From Phytopythium helicoides (Eukaryota > Oomycota > Peronosporomycetes > Pythiales > Pythiaceae), in the NCBI GenBank assembly GCA_024867545.1, contig JANFNE010000018.1, forward strand, positions 744,001-808,000: a stretch of DNA of 64,000 nucleotides. The letters are read 5' to 3'. The translations under genes and the position numbers were made by a program. Under the pieces are notes generated by a model. It saw only the letters and a program-made list of their open reading frames with translations, made no database searches and was not told where the DNA came from. This document shows positions 28,290 through 38,105 of this stretch, piece by piece. How positions within the stretch are numbered: position 1 is the stretch's first letter; the number at the start of each line of letters is the position of its first letter.

Positions 28290-30623
28290 ATGAGTCGACG
28301 CAGCAGCCGCCAGTCCTCGGTGCATACTACAGCGCCAGGCCGTCTCGCGAGCGCCACGCATAACGCCCCTGGGCTTGTCGTGAGATCCCATCGCAACTAC
28401 CAGGAGTCGGTGGTCTTCTCGGACCAGCAGATCTGCGACGACGTGCTCGCAACCATCCCCAAGCTACATTTAGCAATGAAGAGCGGCACGCGCGGCGCAA
28501 GGTGGAAGAAGGTGCGCGCGCAGCCTTCGGCCACCACATCCTCGTCCTGGGCTGCATTCACTGGTCTCACCAAGTTTTCGGGCACCAAAAGCGGCAGCAA
28601 CAACGTCGAGTTGTTCGAGCTCGAGCCCAACTATGCGTTGCTGGACCACGACGACGACCTCGACGTATTGCACGCTATCGTCGGCAAGACAACGTTGCGC
28701 TGCCACATTAATGAGGCACTCAGTGTGCTGCAGAGCCAGGAGTTGAGCGCCTTCTCCTCGACCATGTCGGCATTGCACGGCAAACGCTTCCGCTACGGCG
28801 ACGTGCTCTTCCACCAGCGATGCCGATTTAGCGGACACAACAAGGATGTCGAAGGATCAATGAGGGGAGGCGGGGGGTATCAGCACGGCTTATTGTCCGT
28901 CAACGTCATGGATCTACGGCTCACACCGAGCATGCATGCGCCACTCACGAGCCGCCAGAAGAGTTCGCAGACGCTATGCTTCGCTACGTGCACGCATCAG
29001 TATGAGAGCAAGGACCGCGCTCTCCACGTCATGAAGACCATCCCCAAGGACGTCCACGACCAGGTCGTCCCTGCTAGCGAGCGTACTGCATTGCGTCGAC
29101 AGCTCGACCACATTGGTGTCGGCTTCGACCTGCAGTCCGCCCCTGCTCCTGGTCGCCCCATGAGCTCATACCCTGGCAGCTCGGCACAGATCACTCGCAT
29201 CTTCGTCCACGCGTACGCCACGGACCGATCTTCGCACGCGTTCCGTGAGTGCAAAAGCAATCGTAAGGAAATTAGGACCGTCGACGCGCACGACCTGGCC
29301 CGCCGTCGCGAAGCGTACATGAACCCCGAGGCCAGACGTGTGATGCAGCTGCTGACCGAGTCGCTGTCGCAGCTCGAGCGTGTCATCCGCCGTCGCCGTT
29401 TTGGCTTCCAGTCGTTCGTCTACTTTCCAAAGGAGTACACCGGTGACGACACGGACCTCAAGCGCTGCTCGATCTGCAACAAGACGTTCTCCTTCTTTCG
29501 CCGCGACTTCTTCTGCCAGCTTTGTGGTCACATGTGCTGCAGAGGCTGTTCGCAGCTGTACGAGGTCGAGCCTCGAGTCGGAGAAATCCGAAAAAATCGC
29601 TGCTGCAAGCAGTGCGTCGCCAAGGTCGACGCGTGCAAGTTTGACGACGAGGATCTGGTACCGGCACTCGGTCCACTTCTCGTTGAGGCTCCCGACGAGG
29701 ACTGGAACACAGTCAGCCTCAGCGACGACGAGGACTACGAGTGGATGGTGACTTCAGAAGACGAGATGGACAAGCTCGCAAGCCAGCTCTACTCGAATGA
29801 CCCGGCGGAGCGTTCAATTGCCCTGGAGCTTCTCGGTCGTCTTGTGTCAAGTCCTACAGGATCGAACTCTTCCACGAAGATCCAGAGCCCGCAACGCCAA
29901 GGACCTGCCAAGAAGAAGCCCCAGTCCAAGGCTGTCAAGGTGCTGCAAGACGTGGAGAGCCATGTGAATCAGCAGCTTTCAGTATCGCGGCACAAGTACA
30001 GCCGCGAGACCTGCGTCGTGAACGACCGTGTCCACGACTACCGCTTCGAGTTTGATAGCTCGAAGGTGCAGAACGCAGATCAACCACTGCCGCCGAAGCC
30101 CGAGCCGGAGAAGGACGCAAACCGCGTCAAACTCATCCAGCAGACCGGCGTACTGGACAAGGACTATGACCGCAAAGCGCTCCACATGCTGGCTCAGGTG
30201 ACCGCCCAGCGGCTGCATTGCCCAGTCGGCATCTTGTCGGTCATCGACGATAAGGAGTTCCACGCAGTCGGCTATCACAACCTGCCCGAGGCAGCGCACC
30301 ACCTACCACGGAACGAGAGTTTATGCATGCACGCCGTGTACGCAGAGCAGCCGTTCGTGATCAAGAACCTGCAGCGAGACATGCGCTTCGCGCAGATGCC
30401 ATGCGTGCAAGACCTTGGGATCAAGTTTTACGCGAGCTTCCCCATCCACGGGCCAAATGGCGAGGTGCTAGGCTCACTGTGCGCTACCGATGGCGTCGCT
30501 CACAACAATATCTCGACTAAGGAATATGCGACCATGGAGGCGCTCTCCAAACTCGCGTCGGAGCTGTTGGCACCCCAGCACGCCGCCATTATGGCCGGTC
30601 GTGAGCCAAGCCGTGCAGCGTAG
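28290..30623 (+). CDS. Variant FYVE zinc finger plus GAF domain protein
   Basis: Single-exon, 777 residues from ATG 28290. The first 380 residues may hold a START-like lipid-binding fold, as in many oomycete FYVE proteins, but I cannot confirm it. A FYVE-type double zinc finger spans about 385-450 with four CxxC pairs (CSIC, CQLC, CRGC after CGHMC, CKQC). The basic patch reads FRRDFFCQLCG, so the two PI3P-contacting histidines of canonical R-HHC-CG are replaced by phenylalanines. An acidic linker follows, then a GAF domain at about 625-760 (LHCPVGILSVIDDKEF, ESLCMHAVY, KFYASFPIHGPNGEVLGSLC). GAF domains sense small ligands or dimerise. This fusion suggests an endosomal or signalling adaptor; altered PI3P binding is inferred from the lost histidines. 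Confidence 0.85.
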   Translation: MSRRSSRQSSVHTTAPGRLASATHNAPGLVVRSHRNYQESVVFSDQQICDDVLATIPKLHLAMKSGTRGARWKKVRAQPSATTSSSWAAFTGLTKFSGTKSGSNNVELFELEPNYALLDHDDDLDVLHAIVGKTTLRCHINEALSVLQSQELSAFSSTMSALHGKRFRYGDVLFHQRCRFSGHNKDVEGSMRGGGGYQHGLLSVNVMDLRLTPSMHAPLTSRQKSSQTLCFATCTHQYESKDRALHVMKTIPKDVHDQVVPASERTALRRQLDHIGVGFDLQSAPAPGRPMSSYPGSSAQITRIFVHAYATDRSSHAFRECKSNRKEIRTVDAHDLARRREAYMNPEARRVMQLLTESLSQLERVIRRRRFGFQSFVYFPKEYTGDDTDLKRCSICNKTFSFFRRDFFCQLCGHMCCRGCSQLYEVEPRVGEIRKNRCCKQCVAKVDACKFDDEDLVPALGPLLVEAPDEDWNTVSLSDDEDYEWMVTSEDEMDKLASQLYSNDPAERSIALELLGRLVSSPTGSNSSTKIQSPQRQGPAKKKPQSKAVKVLQDVESHVNQQLSVSRHKYSRETCVVNDRVHDYRFEFDSSKVQNADQPLPPKPEPEKDANRVKLIQQTGVLDKDYDRKALHMLAQVTAQRLHCPVGILSVIDDKEFHAVGYHNLPEAAHHLPRNESLCMHAVYAEQPFVIKNLQRDMRFAQMPCVQDLGIKFYASFPIHGPNGEVLGSLCATDGVAHNNISTKEYATMEALSKLASELLAPQHAAIMAGREPSRAA

Positions 30624-31474
30624 GCGTTGCGTTGTGAGTTAGCAGTGTATGTGCTTGGGAATGTGTACGGTGCTCATCACTTGGATTGCAGCTCGTTGGA
30701 ATGGACATGAAGATGTTGGGCTGTGAAACAGCTGCCTTCATGTTGAGCTGCCAGGAATCTGCTCTATGCTCGTGTCTGCGGCCATCACGCTCGGACCTCC
30801 ACTTGCACACGGATGTCCAAAAAGGTCGCGGTCTTTCGTCTATGGAGCCGACTCATTTCCGTGGCCTGGCCCTTGATCCCTCCTCTCCATTCGAGTTGTT
30901 CCAACATGCTCAATGAGCATGTTGATCCACTTGTGTCCACTCTTTTCTCGGGCTTTGCGCCTGACGCTTCGTATACACGTTGGCACCACCTTCACGATTC
31001 AAGTCACGGTTCAAGATTGATTTCACGACACCAACGTGGAGTCGTAATGGCCCGCTGCAGCCCAGGCAGCATGGCTCGCTCGCTCTCCATGCCGTGGATG
31101 GCTGCTGAAGATAAGACAAGGCGGACTCAGGGACGGGCGCCTCAGTGCACTGTGCAGTGCAACGCGGCAGTGCGACGGCAAAAGTGGAAGGGCGAGCGTT
31201 CTGCGCTTTCGTATGGGGATTTGTAGGGGCTCGGAGGCTGCTGGCCGTAGAGGCAGTCGGCGGCTTCGCAACGCGACGAAATCTGAGCCTGCGGGTAGAA
31301 TGCACCAATCATCGCGCGCTCGCGACTAGATTCAGCCAATGGGCGTGCGTTCTGCTGCCGCGGGGACGGACCACCCCCCTTTCCCGTCGCCGTGGCTTGC
31401 AGCATGTCATCAGTCAGTCAAAGCGCGGGCGGCCCGCAGGCCGTCGAGTTGCGCTCGGGCCGGTCGGTGGCGCC
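30624..31474. other. Intergenic region before the PDZ gene
   Basis: No conserved coding frame. A CCAAT box (CAGCCAATGGG, about 31334) lies 140 bases upstream of the next ATG. A palindrome (AACATGCTCAATGAGCATGTT, 30902-30922) forms a perfect short hairpin downstream of the FYVE-GAF gene; its role is unknown. Confidence 0.4.
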
Positions 31475-34400
31475 ATGCAGGACTACCTGATCAACTGGAA
31501 CGCGGGCCCGCTGGGCGTGGTGCTGCGGCCCGACCTGGGGCTGGACATGCCGCCCGTGGTGGTGCAGCTGCTGCCGCAGCAGTCGGTGCTGCGCCTCTCG
31601 GGCGTGCGCGTGGGCGACCTGCTCATCAGCGTCAACGGCAAGAAGACGGCCAAGCTCGGCTACGACAAGGTGGTGCGCCTGCTCTTCAAGGAGCGCCTGC
31701 CTATCGTGCTGCACTTCCGCGTGCCCAGTGGCAGCGCCGGCATCGAGGCCTCGGGCGCTAGCGACTACGACCTCGCGCAGCTGCAGCAGATGCAGCAGAC
31801 GCAGCAGTTCCACCACCAGGTGCTGCCCACGCCGCCGCGCGCGCTGCCCTCGACGCCTGCGCTGCCCAGCGAGCAGTACGCAGAGCGCCCGCGGTCGGGG
31901 TCCTCGGTGCTCGGCGTCCCCACCGACTATGGCGCGCCGCCGCTCGCGCGAGGCCACTCGGGGCCGCAGTCGAACGTTCGCACCCAGCCGGGGCTCGCGC
32001 GCAACCAGTCGGGACCGAACGCGCTGCCGCAGACGCCGCCACCAATGCCGCGTGGGAGAAGATCGCAGTCCCTCGAGTCCATTCCGCGCTCGCGCAGGGG
32101 CTCGTCGACGCGCCAGCAGGGCGAGGCGCTGCCCAAGTCCGGCGGCAACGAGGACATCCACAAGCGCCGCAAGCCCAAGGACCGCGCGTCGGCCGAGGAG
32201 CGCCGACTGCGCAAGCAGTACAGCGTCATCTGGGAGCGCGGATCGCTCGGCATCTCGTTCCGAGCCTTCAACGCCAAGATCGACGTGCCGACCGTCGACT
32301 TTATCAGCACCTCACGCGGCCAGGGCCGTGGTATGGAGCGCGTATGCATTAACGACGTGCTCATCGCTGTGAACGGCGAAAAGACCAAGTTGCTGGGCGT
32401 TGAGAAGGTCTTACGATGGCTTCACGTTATTGACAAGCCCGTCGTGTTGCGCTTCCACTGCTCGTCCAGCCGGATCCCAAGCAACCCGGTACCGCAGATC
32501 GCCAATGCGCCAAGTCTCCCTCTTGTGGACAACACGCAGGCGCCGCCGCATCCGCCAACACGTCGAAACACGACGTCGTCGTCCAAGCGCAGGCATAGCA
32601 AGGACGGATACGAAGAGCAGGCGCAGGTGCATTATCAAGACTACGGCGTTGACGATGACGACGAAGAGTTTCAGCAATTCTACCCGCCGTCAGAGCCGCT
32701 GCAGCAACAGCAGCAGCCTCAAGGTGGACGACGATACTCGACTGAAGGCCCGCGTCTTCCCAAGCGCAATCTGGACGACTCGATGCACGCCTACATCGCG
32801 AGAGCTCACGACAACCGCTTGTCCAGTAGTGGGGGTGCCCACAACGGAATGGACAGTCCGGTGGTTAGTGACCCCAACGAACAGCGATTGCACGGTTCTG
32901 AAGGAAGTGTAGACGCTGTTGGCGATTTCCGGCGAGAGCAGCAGCCGCCAGGACTGCACGAGTTCGATCTGCAGATTGACGCGCATATGGCCCCACGTGA
33001 CGGCCGAAAGTCGCGCCGTGGATCCCTTCACGCAGAGCCCCAAGCTCGAGTGGACAGCTATGACGGCGGAAACCAGCGCATCAATCTGTATGATGCCACC
33101 CACGATTCCCACGAGGAGCATTTGGGCAATGGGTATGCCGACGAACGCGTTCGCAGCGTTGGCCGTGGACGCGGAGGGAGCATGGACAGCGCTCACTCTG
33201 CACGGCGCCGCAGCCACTCGTCTGGTCGTGCTGTCCCACAGAGCCCGCTTCACCACGCCGTCTACGGCGGTCGGAACGAGATCTCGGTCGTCCACGGCAC
33301 GATTCCACCCCCGCCACCGTCGACGTCGTCGCATTCGTCTGCTGAGCACGTGGGCTGGAACACGGACAAGTCTCCTCGTCCGCCACAACATGAACCACAA
33401 GCGCAGCTTCCGTCGCCGCTGCAGCCACGGGTGCACCAGCAGCAGGAGCAATCACCACCGTCACCAGACCAGCCAAGACAGCCCAAGAACCTACTGACGA
33501 TGCCAAGGCGCGAAATGACTGCTTCGGAGCTGACTCTTCGTGCAGCCATCGAGGTTGTGGCTCGTGCTAATATGAAGCCAGCTGAAGAGTGCGAGTTTGC
33601 TGGCGTCCCTCTCCACCTTATCCAGGACGGAACTGTCCAAGCGAAGCTGCTGGTTGTGTACGCGCGTACGTGCCTGGCGAAGGAGCAGGCATCCAAGGCG
33701 GCCGGCCCTATGAACGAGACATTCTCCCCTGCGGCTCCCAAAGTGCAACCTCCACCACCAGTGACTGGAAATCCTCTTGGTCGAAAGGGATCACACAGTC
33801 GCTTCGTGTCGTACACTTTCCAAACCGAAGATGATCAGCGCGAGCAGCAGCACCAGCAAGCAGAACTAGCCCAGTCTCAGGCTGTAGAAACTGCAAGCAA
33901 CCACAGTGGCAACAGCCGATCTTCTGCTCGGCGTCCGCTTCCACAAAGCAACATTTACGAGCAGCTTAACGGTGTCCCACCTGTTCCTGTGGCTCACCCC
34001 CAGAGCGAACCTCGACCAAGTCGCGCACCGTCTGGAGACTTTATCCCCCTTCAGGACTTTGAGCTGCAAGAAGATGGCAGTTTGACGGATCGCCGAACCG
34101 GCTCAAGTGTTCTTGTCGCCTCAGCTGGCGCTGCGGGCGCGGACGGCGAAGTACCTGCAAGCGACGACGCGACTCCACGGTCGAGCGAGAACCCCCCGTC
34201 TAGTGAAGCTAGCAGCCAGTTGCACTCCGTGATCAGTGTTGGGGCTCTATCTCACGACATCAACGTTGCAGCGGAAGGTGTTTCGAGCGTGGGTAGCGGG
34301 GATGTGCTCTCCATCACGACTGCGGGGAGCTCAGTTCATCCAGACATGACGTCCTTAGATGATCTGATTTCACTACCGGCTGGCCGTCACGTGCCAGCGG

Positions 34401-35077
34401 AGCAGAATGACCTCAGTAACGAAGATGACGCCGACGCCGACGCTGAAGAGCCCCAAGCAGAGGTTGAGCCAAGCGCGCTCGTGGATCCACGCGTGGCATA
34501 TTTGTTCTCAACACACCCTGATGTCCACCCGACGCTCGTGGGCAAGCGTCCAAGTTTCGTGCTTGTCAAGAAGAGCATGATCGATGAGATCCAGGAGATC
34601 CTGGACTCGCTCCAGATGGAGTCGCAGTTTGAGCGGCACTCGCACATGGGTATGGGTACCCTTCCCAGCCCACCTCCTATGACTGTGCTCGACACGCTGC
34701 CGTCCCCCGGTGCGACCAATCATAGCTGCAGCCAGTGTGGAAAACGTAGCAACGACCTGGTCGAGATGGAAGGCGAGTGGTACTGCCAGGACTGCTGGGA
34801 GTTTTTCTTCTACAGCGATGACCACGAGCCGTCGCCGTCGCCAAAAAGCAAGAACCGCAGCTACAGTGTCAACTGCGAGCGTGGATCGGAGCTGGACGAC
34901 AGCAGCGTGGACGACGAGGCGTTCAAGTACAGCTTCCACGATAGCGCTTTCGGCCAAGATGATGTGCTGATGATGCGCCTCATGACGCGTCCGTCACCAT
35001 CGCCGTCCTCTCAGCGCGACTCGGCGCTCACAACGGCCTCGAGCATCACGGAGAACGGCGACGAGGTGTGGCTGTAG
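31475..35077 (+). CDS. Double-PDZ protein with Cys-cluster, paralogue of the triple-PDZ gene
   Basis: Single-exon, 1200 residues from ATG 31475, which begins PDZ-1 directly (YLINWNAGPLGVVLRPDLG) as in the paralogue at 13365. PDZ-1 covers about 1-83 and PDZ-2 about 247-327 (VIWERGSLGISFR, INDVLIAVNGEKTK). Between and after them are long Pro/Gln/Ser/His-rich, probably disordered stretches. A conserved helical block near 680-740 (TASELTLRAAIEVVARANMK) corresponds to a similar block in the paralogue. A Cys cluster near 1085-1108 (CSQCG...WYCQDCW) matches the paralogue's half-finger, and the C-terminus is acidic. The retained order of parts argues for one ancestral scaffold gene, with one PDZ lost or gained. 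No catalytic motif is present. Confidence 0.8.
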   Translation: MQDYLINWNAGPLGVVLRPDLGLDMPPVVVQLLPQQSVLRLSGVRVGDLLISVNGKKTAKLGYDKVVRLLFKERLPIVLHFRVPSGSAGIEASGASDYDLAQLQQMQQTQQFHHQVLPTPPRALPSTPALPSEQYAERPRSGSSVLGVPTDYGAPPLARGHSGPQSNVRTQPGLARNQSGPNALPQTPPPMPRGRRSQSLESIPRSRRGSSTRQQGEALPKSGGNEDIHKRRKPKDRASAEERRLRKQYSVIWERGSLGISFRAFNAKIDVPTVDFISTSRGQGRGMERVCINDVLIAVNGEKTKLLGVEKVLRWLHVIDKPVVLRFHCSSSRIPSNPVPQIANAPSLPLVDNTQAPPHPPTRRNTTSSSKRRHSKDGYEEQAQVHYQDYGVDDDDEEFQQFYPPSEPLQQQQQPQGGRRYSTEGPRLPKRNLDDSMHAYIARAHDNRLSSSGGAHNGMDSPVVSDPNEQRLHGSEGSVDAVGDFRREQQPPGLHEFDLQIDAHMAPRDGRKSRRGSLHAEPQARVDSYDGGNQRINLYDATHDSHEEHLGNGYADERVRSVGRGRGGSMDSAHSARRRSHSSGRAVPQSPLHHAVYGGRNEISVVHGTIPPPPPSTSSHSSAEHVGWNTDKSPRPPQHEPQAQLPSPLQPRVHQQQEQSPPSPDQPRQPKNLLTMPRREMTASELTLRAAIEVVARANMKPAEECEFAGVPLHLIQDGTVQAKLLVVYARTCLAKEQASKAAGPMNETFSPAAPKVQPPPPVTGNPLGRKGSHSRFVSYTFQTEDDQREQQHQQAELAQSQAVETASNHSGNSRSSARRPLPQSNIYEQLNGVPPVPVAHPQSEPRPSRAPSGDFIPLQDFELQEDGSLTDRRTGSSVLVASAGAAGADGEVPASDDATPRSSENPPSSEASSQLHSVISVGALSHDINVAAEGVSSVGSGDVLSITTAGSSVHPDMTSLDDLISLPAGRHVPAEQNDLSNEDDADADAEEPQAEVEPSALVDPRVAYLFSTHPDVHPTLVGKRPSFVLVKKSMIDEIQEILDSLQMESQFERHSHMGMGTLPSPPPMTVLDTLPSPGATNHSCSQCGKRSNDLVEMEGEWYCQDCWEFFFYSDDHEPSPSPKSKNRSYSVNCERGSELDDSSVDDEAFKYSFHDSAFGQDDVLMMRLMTRPSPSPSSQRDSALTTASSITENGDEVWL

Positions 35078-36953
35078 GCGGAACGGCGTTTGTGGTGTAT
35101 ATAAGGCTTGATATGTGGCTCACACCAAATCCAGTCAGAGTTTGTGCTGAAGCGACGCGTCCTTCGATGTGGAAAATTCAATTGGCAGGCATAATACATC
35201 GTGCGAAGCAGTGGCTGCTTCCTTGCTGCGATTGTGGGCGGCTGAAGGCTTGGCAACTGCTTCAGCCTCATGCTGCTGGCTTAACTGGAGGCTGTTTGCG
35301 GTCAGGGAGGTCTCATGCGCTTTTGTGGTGCTGAGGCTGTCGAAGCGCCATTGGCAGTGACGTTAGTGTCACTCTCTCCAAAGACACCAACTCGTCGCAC
35401 TGGCGGTTTCAAGAGCACGTTCCTATAGTCAGAGCCACATGAAGCCATTTGCTTGGGCAGTCGGTGAACGTGGTGTGAAGCCACTTCTGGCTCCGGAGGG
35501 AAACGCCTCCGCAGCCGAATACAACGTGTCGGTTGTTCGGCAGGGAGGGAGTATTCCGCTGATGATCTCTTTCTGCGCGCGCCATGAGCTCAAAAAAATG
35601 CCTCAGCCTGACGAAAAATGTCAATTCGTGGCGCACAATACTCAACGGTTAACGCGTGACAGGCTCTCTGAGTCGAGTGAGCTCGCGCCACGCTGTGAGC
35701 CTCCCGCGGGCGGCCACAAGTCCGGAGGTCAGCGCGTGTCTGTCGTGGCTCCTCGGCATATGAACTAGTTTTCTTTGTATAGAGAAGACCCACCGAGGCC
35801 TCAAGTGCAATCGACGGAAGGAACTCAAGTCGTGCGAGAGCCCTCTCTGGGCACCGGACAGGGCAGTGCCAATCGTCATTCGCTCCATGCTCAGCTATGC
35901 AGATGATAAGTATCTGCGGCGGTATGCCGGTGAAGCATGAAGTCTTCAACTAGGATTACAAAAGTGACGCCCAAACACAGAAGTTCCAGCGGGCCAGGCG
36001 CGAACCACAGCCCGCTGATACATCAGAGATCCCGCGCGCCACGTGTACACGACGGCCGTGAGCGCCTCGCGCCGGTCGTCAGAGCGCAGTTGAGCCCGTA
36101 GAGTGGCACTTGCTGTCCGGAGACGATGTGATCTTGAGTTGTGCGTCACGGTATTTCGGCTGTCAGCGGTGTTTGTGGCAAATCTCGCAGTAAAATTTGG
36201 CGCTTTTCAGTATCCAGCTCACAAAGACTATGCATGTATGCGTTCGCAGTGCACTTTCGACGTTGCAGACCCAAAGCTGACCTTTTCGAGCATTGGATCG
36301 GTGGATGGATGAGCAGGCACCAACTTGAGGCGACCATCACTCGAGGATGTAGCCAAATCTGTCCTCAAAGGTACCGTTCCTTTCGTTTGAAGTTTCGTCC
36401 CACAGCTGGTCGAGTATGGTTTGCATAGCGCTCGCAGCCAGACCATAAACTCAATCGAGACATGTCAGAAGTCACCAACCGTTACGTGATGTCGGAGTCT
36501 GAGTATGTGTTCTCAGACTCCGCCCTTGTGAGTGAGGATCTTCAGTATGGAATGGATGGATTCTCAACCGCCATGGGCGGCAAACGCTCCATGAGCAGCC
36601 ACCGCGTCTGCTGCGTCCCTCGAGGGGCAGCGATCCCCGCGAGGTCGTCGAGTCGCGAGCGTTCATTGCGCGGTATCGGACGGTACTGCTGAGCTGGCGC
36701 TCCCGCTCCACGATTTGTGCCGATCTTTTTTCTTCCGATGTATTTTTGCGTCGACATGGATACTTACTGCACTTATCACCAAGGTGTCCGCGGCGATGAT
36801 GGCCCGCCCGCCCATGACAGCTCGTGGGCCTCAAGCGGCGCTGACGGCAGAGCGAAAACGGCCCCGTCTCGCGAGCGGTTCCTCAACTCGCCGGTCACCC
36901 ACTTGTCAATTTGCCACCTGGGCAACGAACAACCACTGCTTTCCCCACCTACC
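35078..36953. other. Intergenic, 1.9 kb, no gene supported
   Basis: Lies between the double-PDZ gene and MYB-4, both on the plus strand. Short frames exist (for example 35439-35768) but none shows a domain, repeats or biased codon use. No regulatory motif is recognised. Confidence 0.45.
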
Positions 36954-37883
36954 ATGATCTCGCCTGAGGTCATGCAGGAGCTCATGACCGTCCGCCAAGT
37001 GCTGCATTACCTACCAGCGTCGCCTACGACCGAGAAAGGGTGGACGCCTCATGAGCAGCACCTCTTCTGGGTCGCGCTCACCAAGTACCCGCAGGGGCCG
37101 TGGACCGCCATCGCCGACTACATTGGCACCAAGTCGACTCGCCAGGCCATGACGCACGCCCAGAAGCTCCGACAAAAGTTCAAGCGATGGAACAAGCGTC
37201 TTCGTCGCAACCCAGCGGCCCGCGCTCTCATGGACAGCACTATGATGCCGCCTGCAGGTGCAGATTCGCCGACGATCGCCGTCACATCGGGTGTGGCCGC
37301 CGAGGCAACCTTCGCCACGGGCCAGCAGGCAAAAGAGGAGCTATACATGGAAGCGACTGCTACGTCCTCCGGTGTCTACTACTCTGAAAGCGCGGCAAGC
37401 AATCAAGACGAAATTACGCTCAATGACTTTACAGTTGTCTCGGAGAGCAAGGTCGACGGAGATTCAGTCCACCACCACTACCACCCTCAGCAGCAGTACG
37501 TGCACCAGCTCGGCTACATGCTTGGAGGCTACGCCTCGACCTCTGGTGGTGAGCATTTACCAACGATGGCGCACGTGGCGCCGCCAAGCTACCCGTTAGG
37601 CGGCGACCACCAACTCGTTTCTGCTGAGCAACAGTTTCATCTCCCGGCCGCGTCCATTGCTCTCCCTCCACTCCACCCGTCGCCGGCGACGCTCGAATCC
37701 GTGGATCCCCACAACCTCGCGGCCAACACTTTTGTGCAATCTCCGCACCCGTCGCCATTGATGTCTCGGGCCATGATGGACGACCTGGTGCACATGCTCA
37801 TGGATGTGAACGACGACGACGAGGAAGAAGACGAAGAGGACGAGGAGGACGACGGCGAGGGCATGGGCGAAGACGACGAGTGA
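36954..37883 (+). CDS. SHAQKYF-type MYB transcription factor (MYB-4, MISP type)
   Basis: 309 residues from ATG 36954; this start is shared with MYB-7 (MISPEVMQEL versus MISPKVMMEL). One MYB repeat spans 29-75: GWTPHEQHLFWVALTKYPQG, PWTAIADYIGTKSTRQAM, THAQKLRQK. The QGPWTAIA and HAQKLRQK variants separate this type from the SGPW/HAQKYRQK genes. A basic FKRWNKRLRRN stretch follows. The rest is His/Gln/Ser-rich and ends with a 25-residue acidic run (EEEDEEDEEDDGEG), a candidate activation or histone-contact region. Nuclear single-repeat regulator by family. MYB-7 is the closest relative in the window, about 10 kb away, with two other MYB genes between. Confidence 0.87.
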   Translation: MISPEVMQELMTVRQVLHYLPASPTTEKGWTPHEQHLFWVALTKYPQGPWTAIADYIGTKSTRQAMTHAQKLRQKFKRWNKRLRRNPAARALMDSTMMPPAGADSPTIAVTSGVAAEATFATGQQAKEELYMEATATSSGVYYSESAASNQDEITLNDFTVVSESKVDGDSVHHHYHPQQQYVHQLGYMLGGYASTSGGEHLPTMAHVAPPSYPLGGDHQLVSAEQQFHLPAASIALPPLHPSPATLESVDPHNLAANTFVQSPHPSPLMSRAMMDDLVHMLMDVNDDDEEEDEEDEEDDGEGMGEDDE

Positions 37884-38105
37884 GCCACATGCGAAACAAG
37901 GAGTGTGAGAGCAAGAGAAGGAGAGAGCTGCTAGCCCCAGAGCTGCTTGCTGTCCATGTCTCCATGTCATGTTCCGTAAGTAAGTGAGCGCCCGAAGGAA
38001 GTGGGCCATGCATTTTGTAGGCAACTGAGTGTCCATACCCTCGTTCTGTCCATAACCAATCAAGTTCAAATTCCCCCACAAAATCGCGAGATCGCGAGCT
38101 CGCTC

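Noticed and set aside
35439..35768. 109-codon plus-strand frame
   Set aside because: No recognisable domain and low-complexity composition; not distinguishable from chance.
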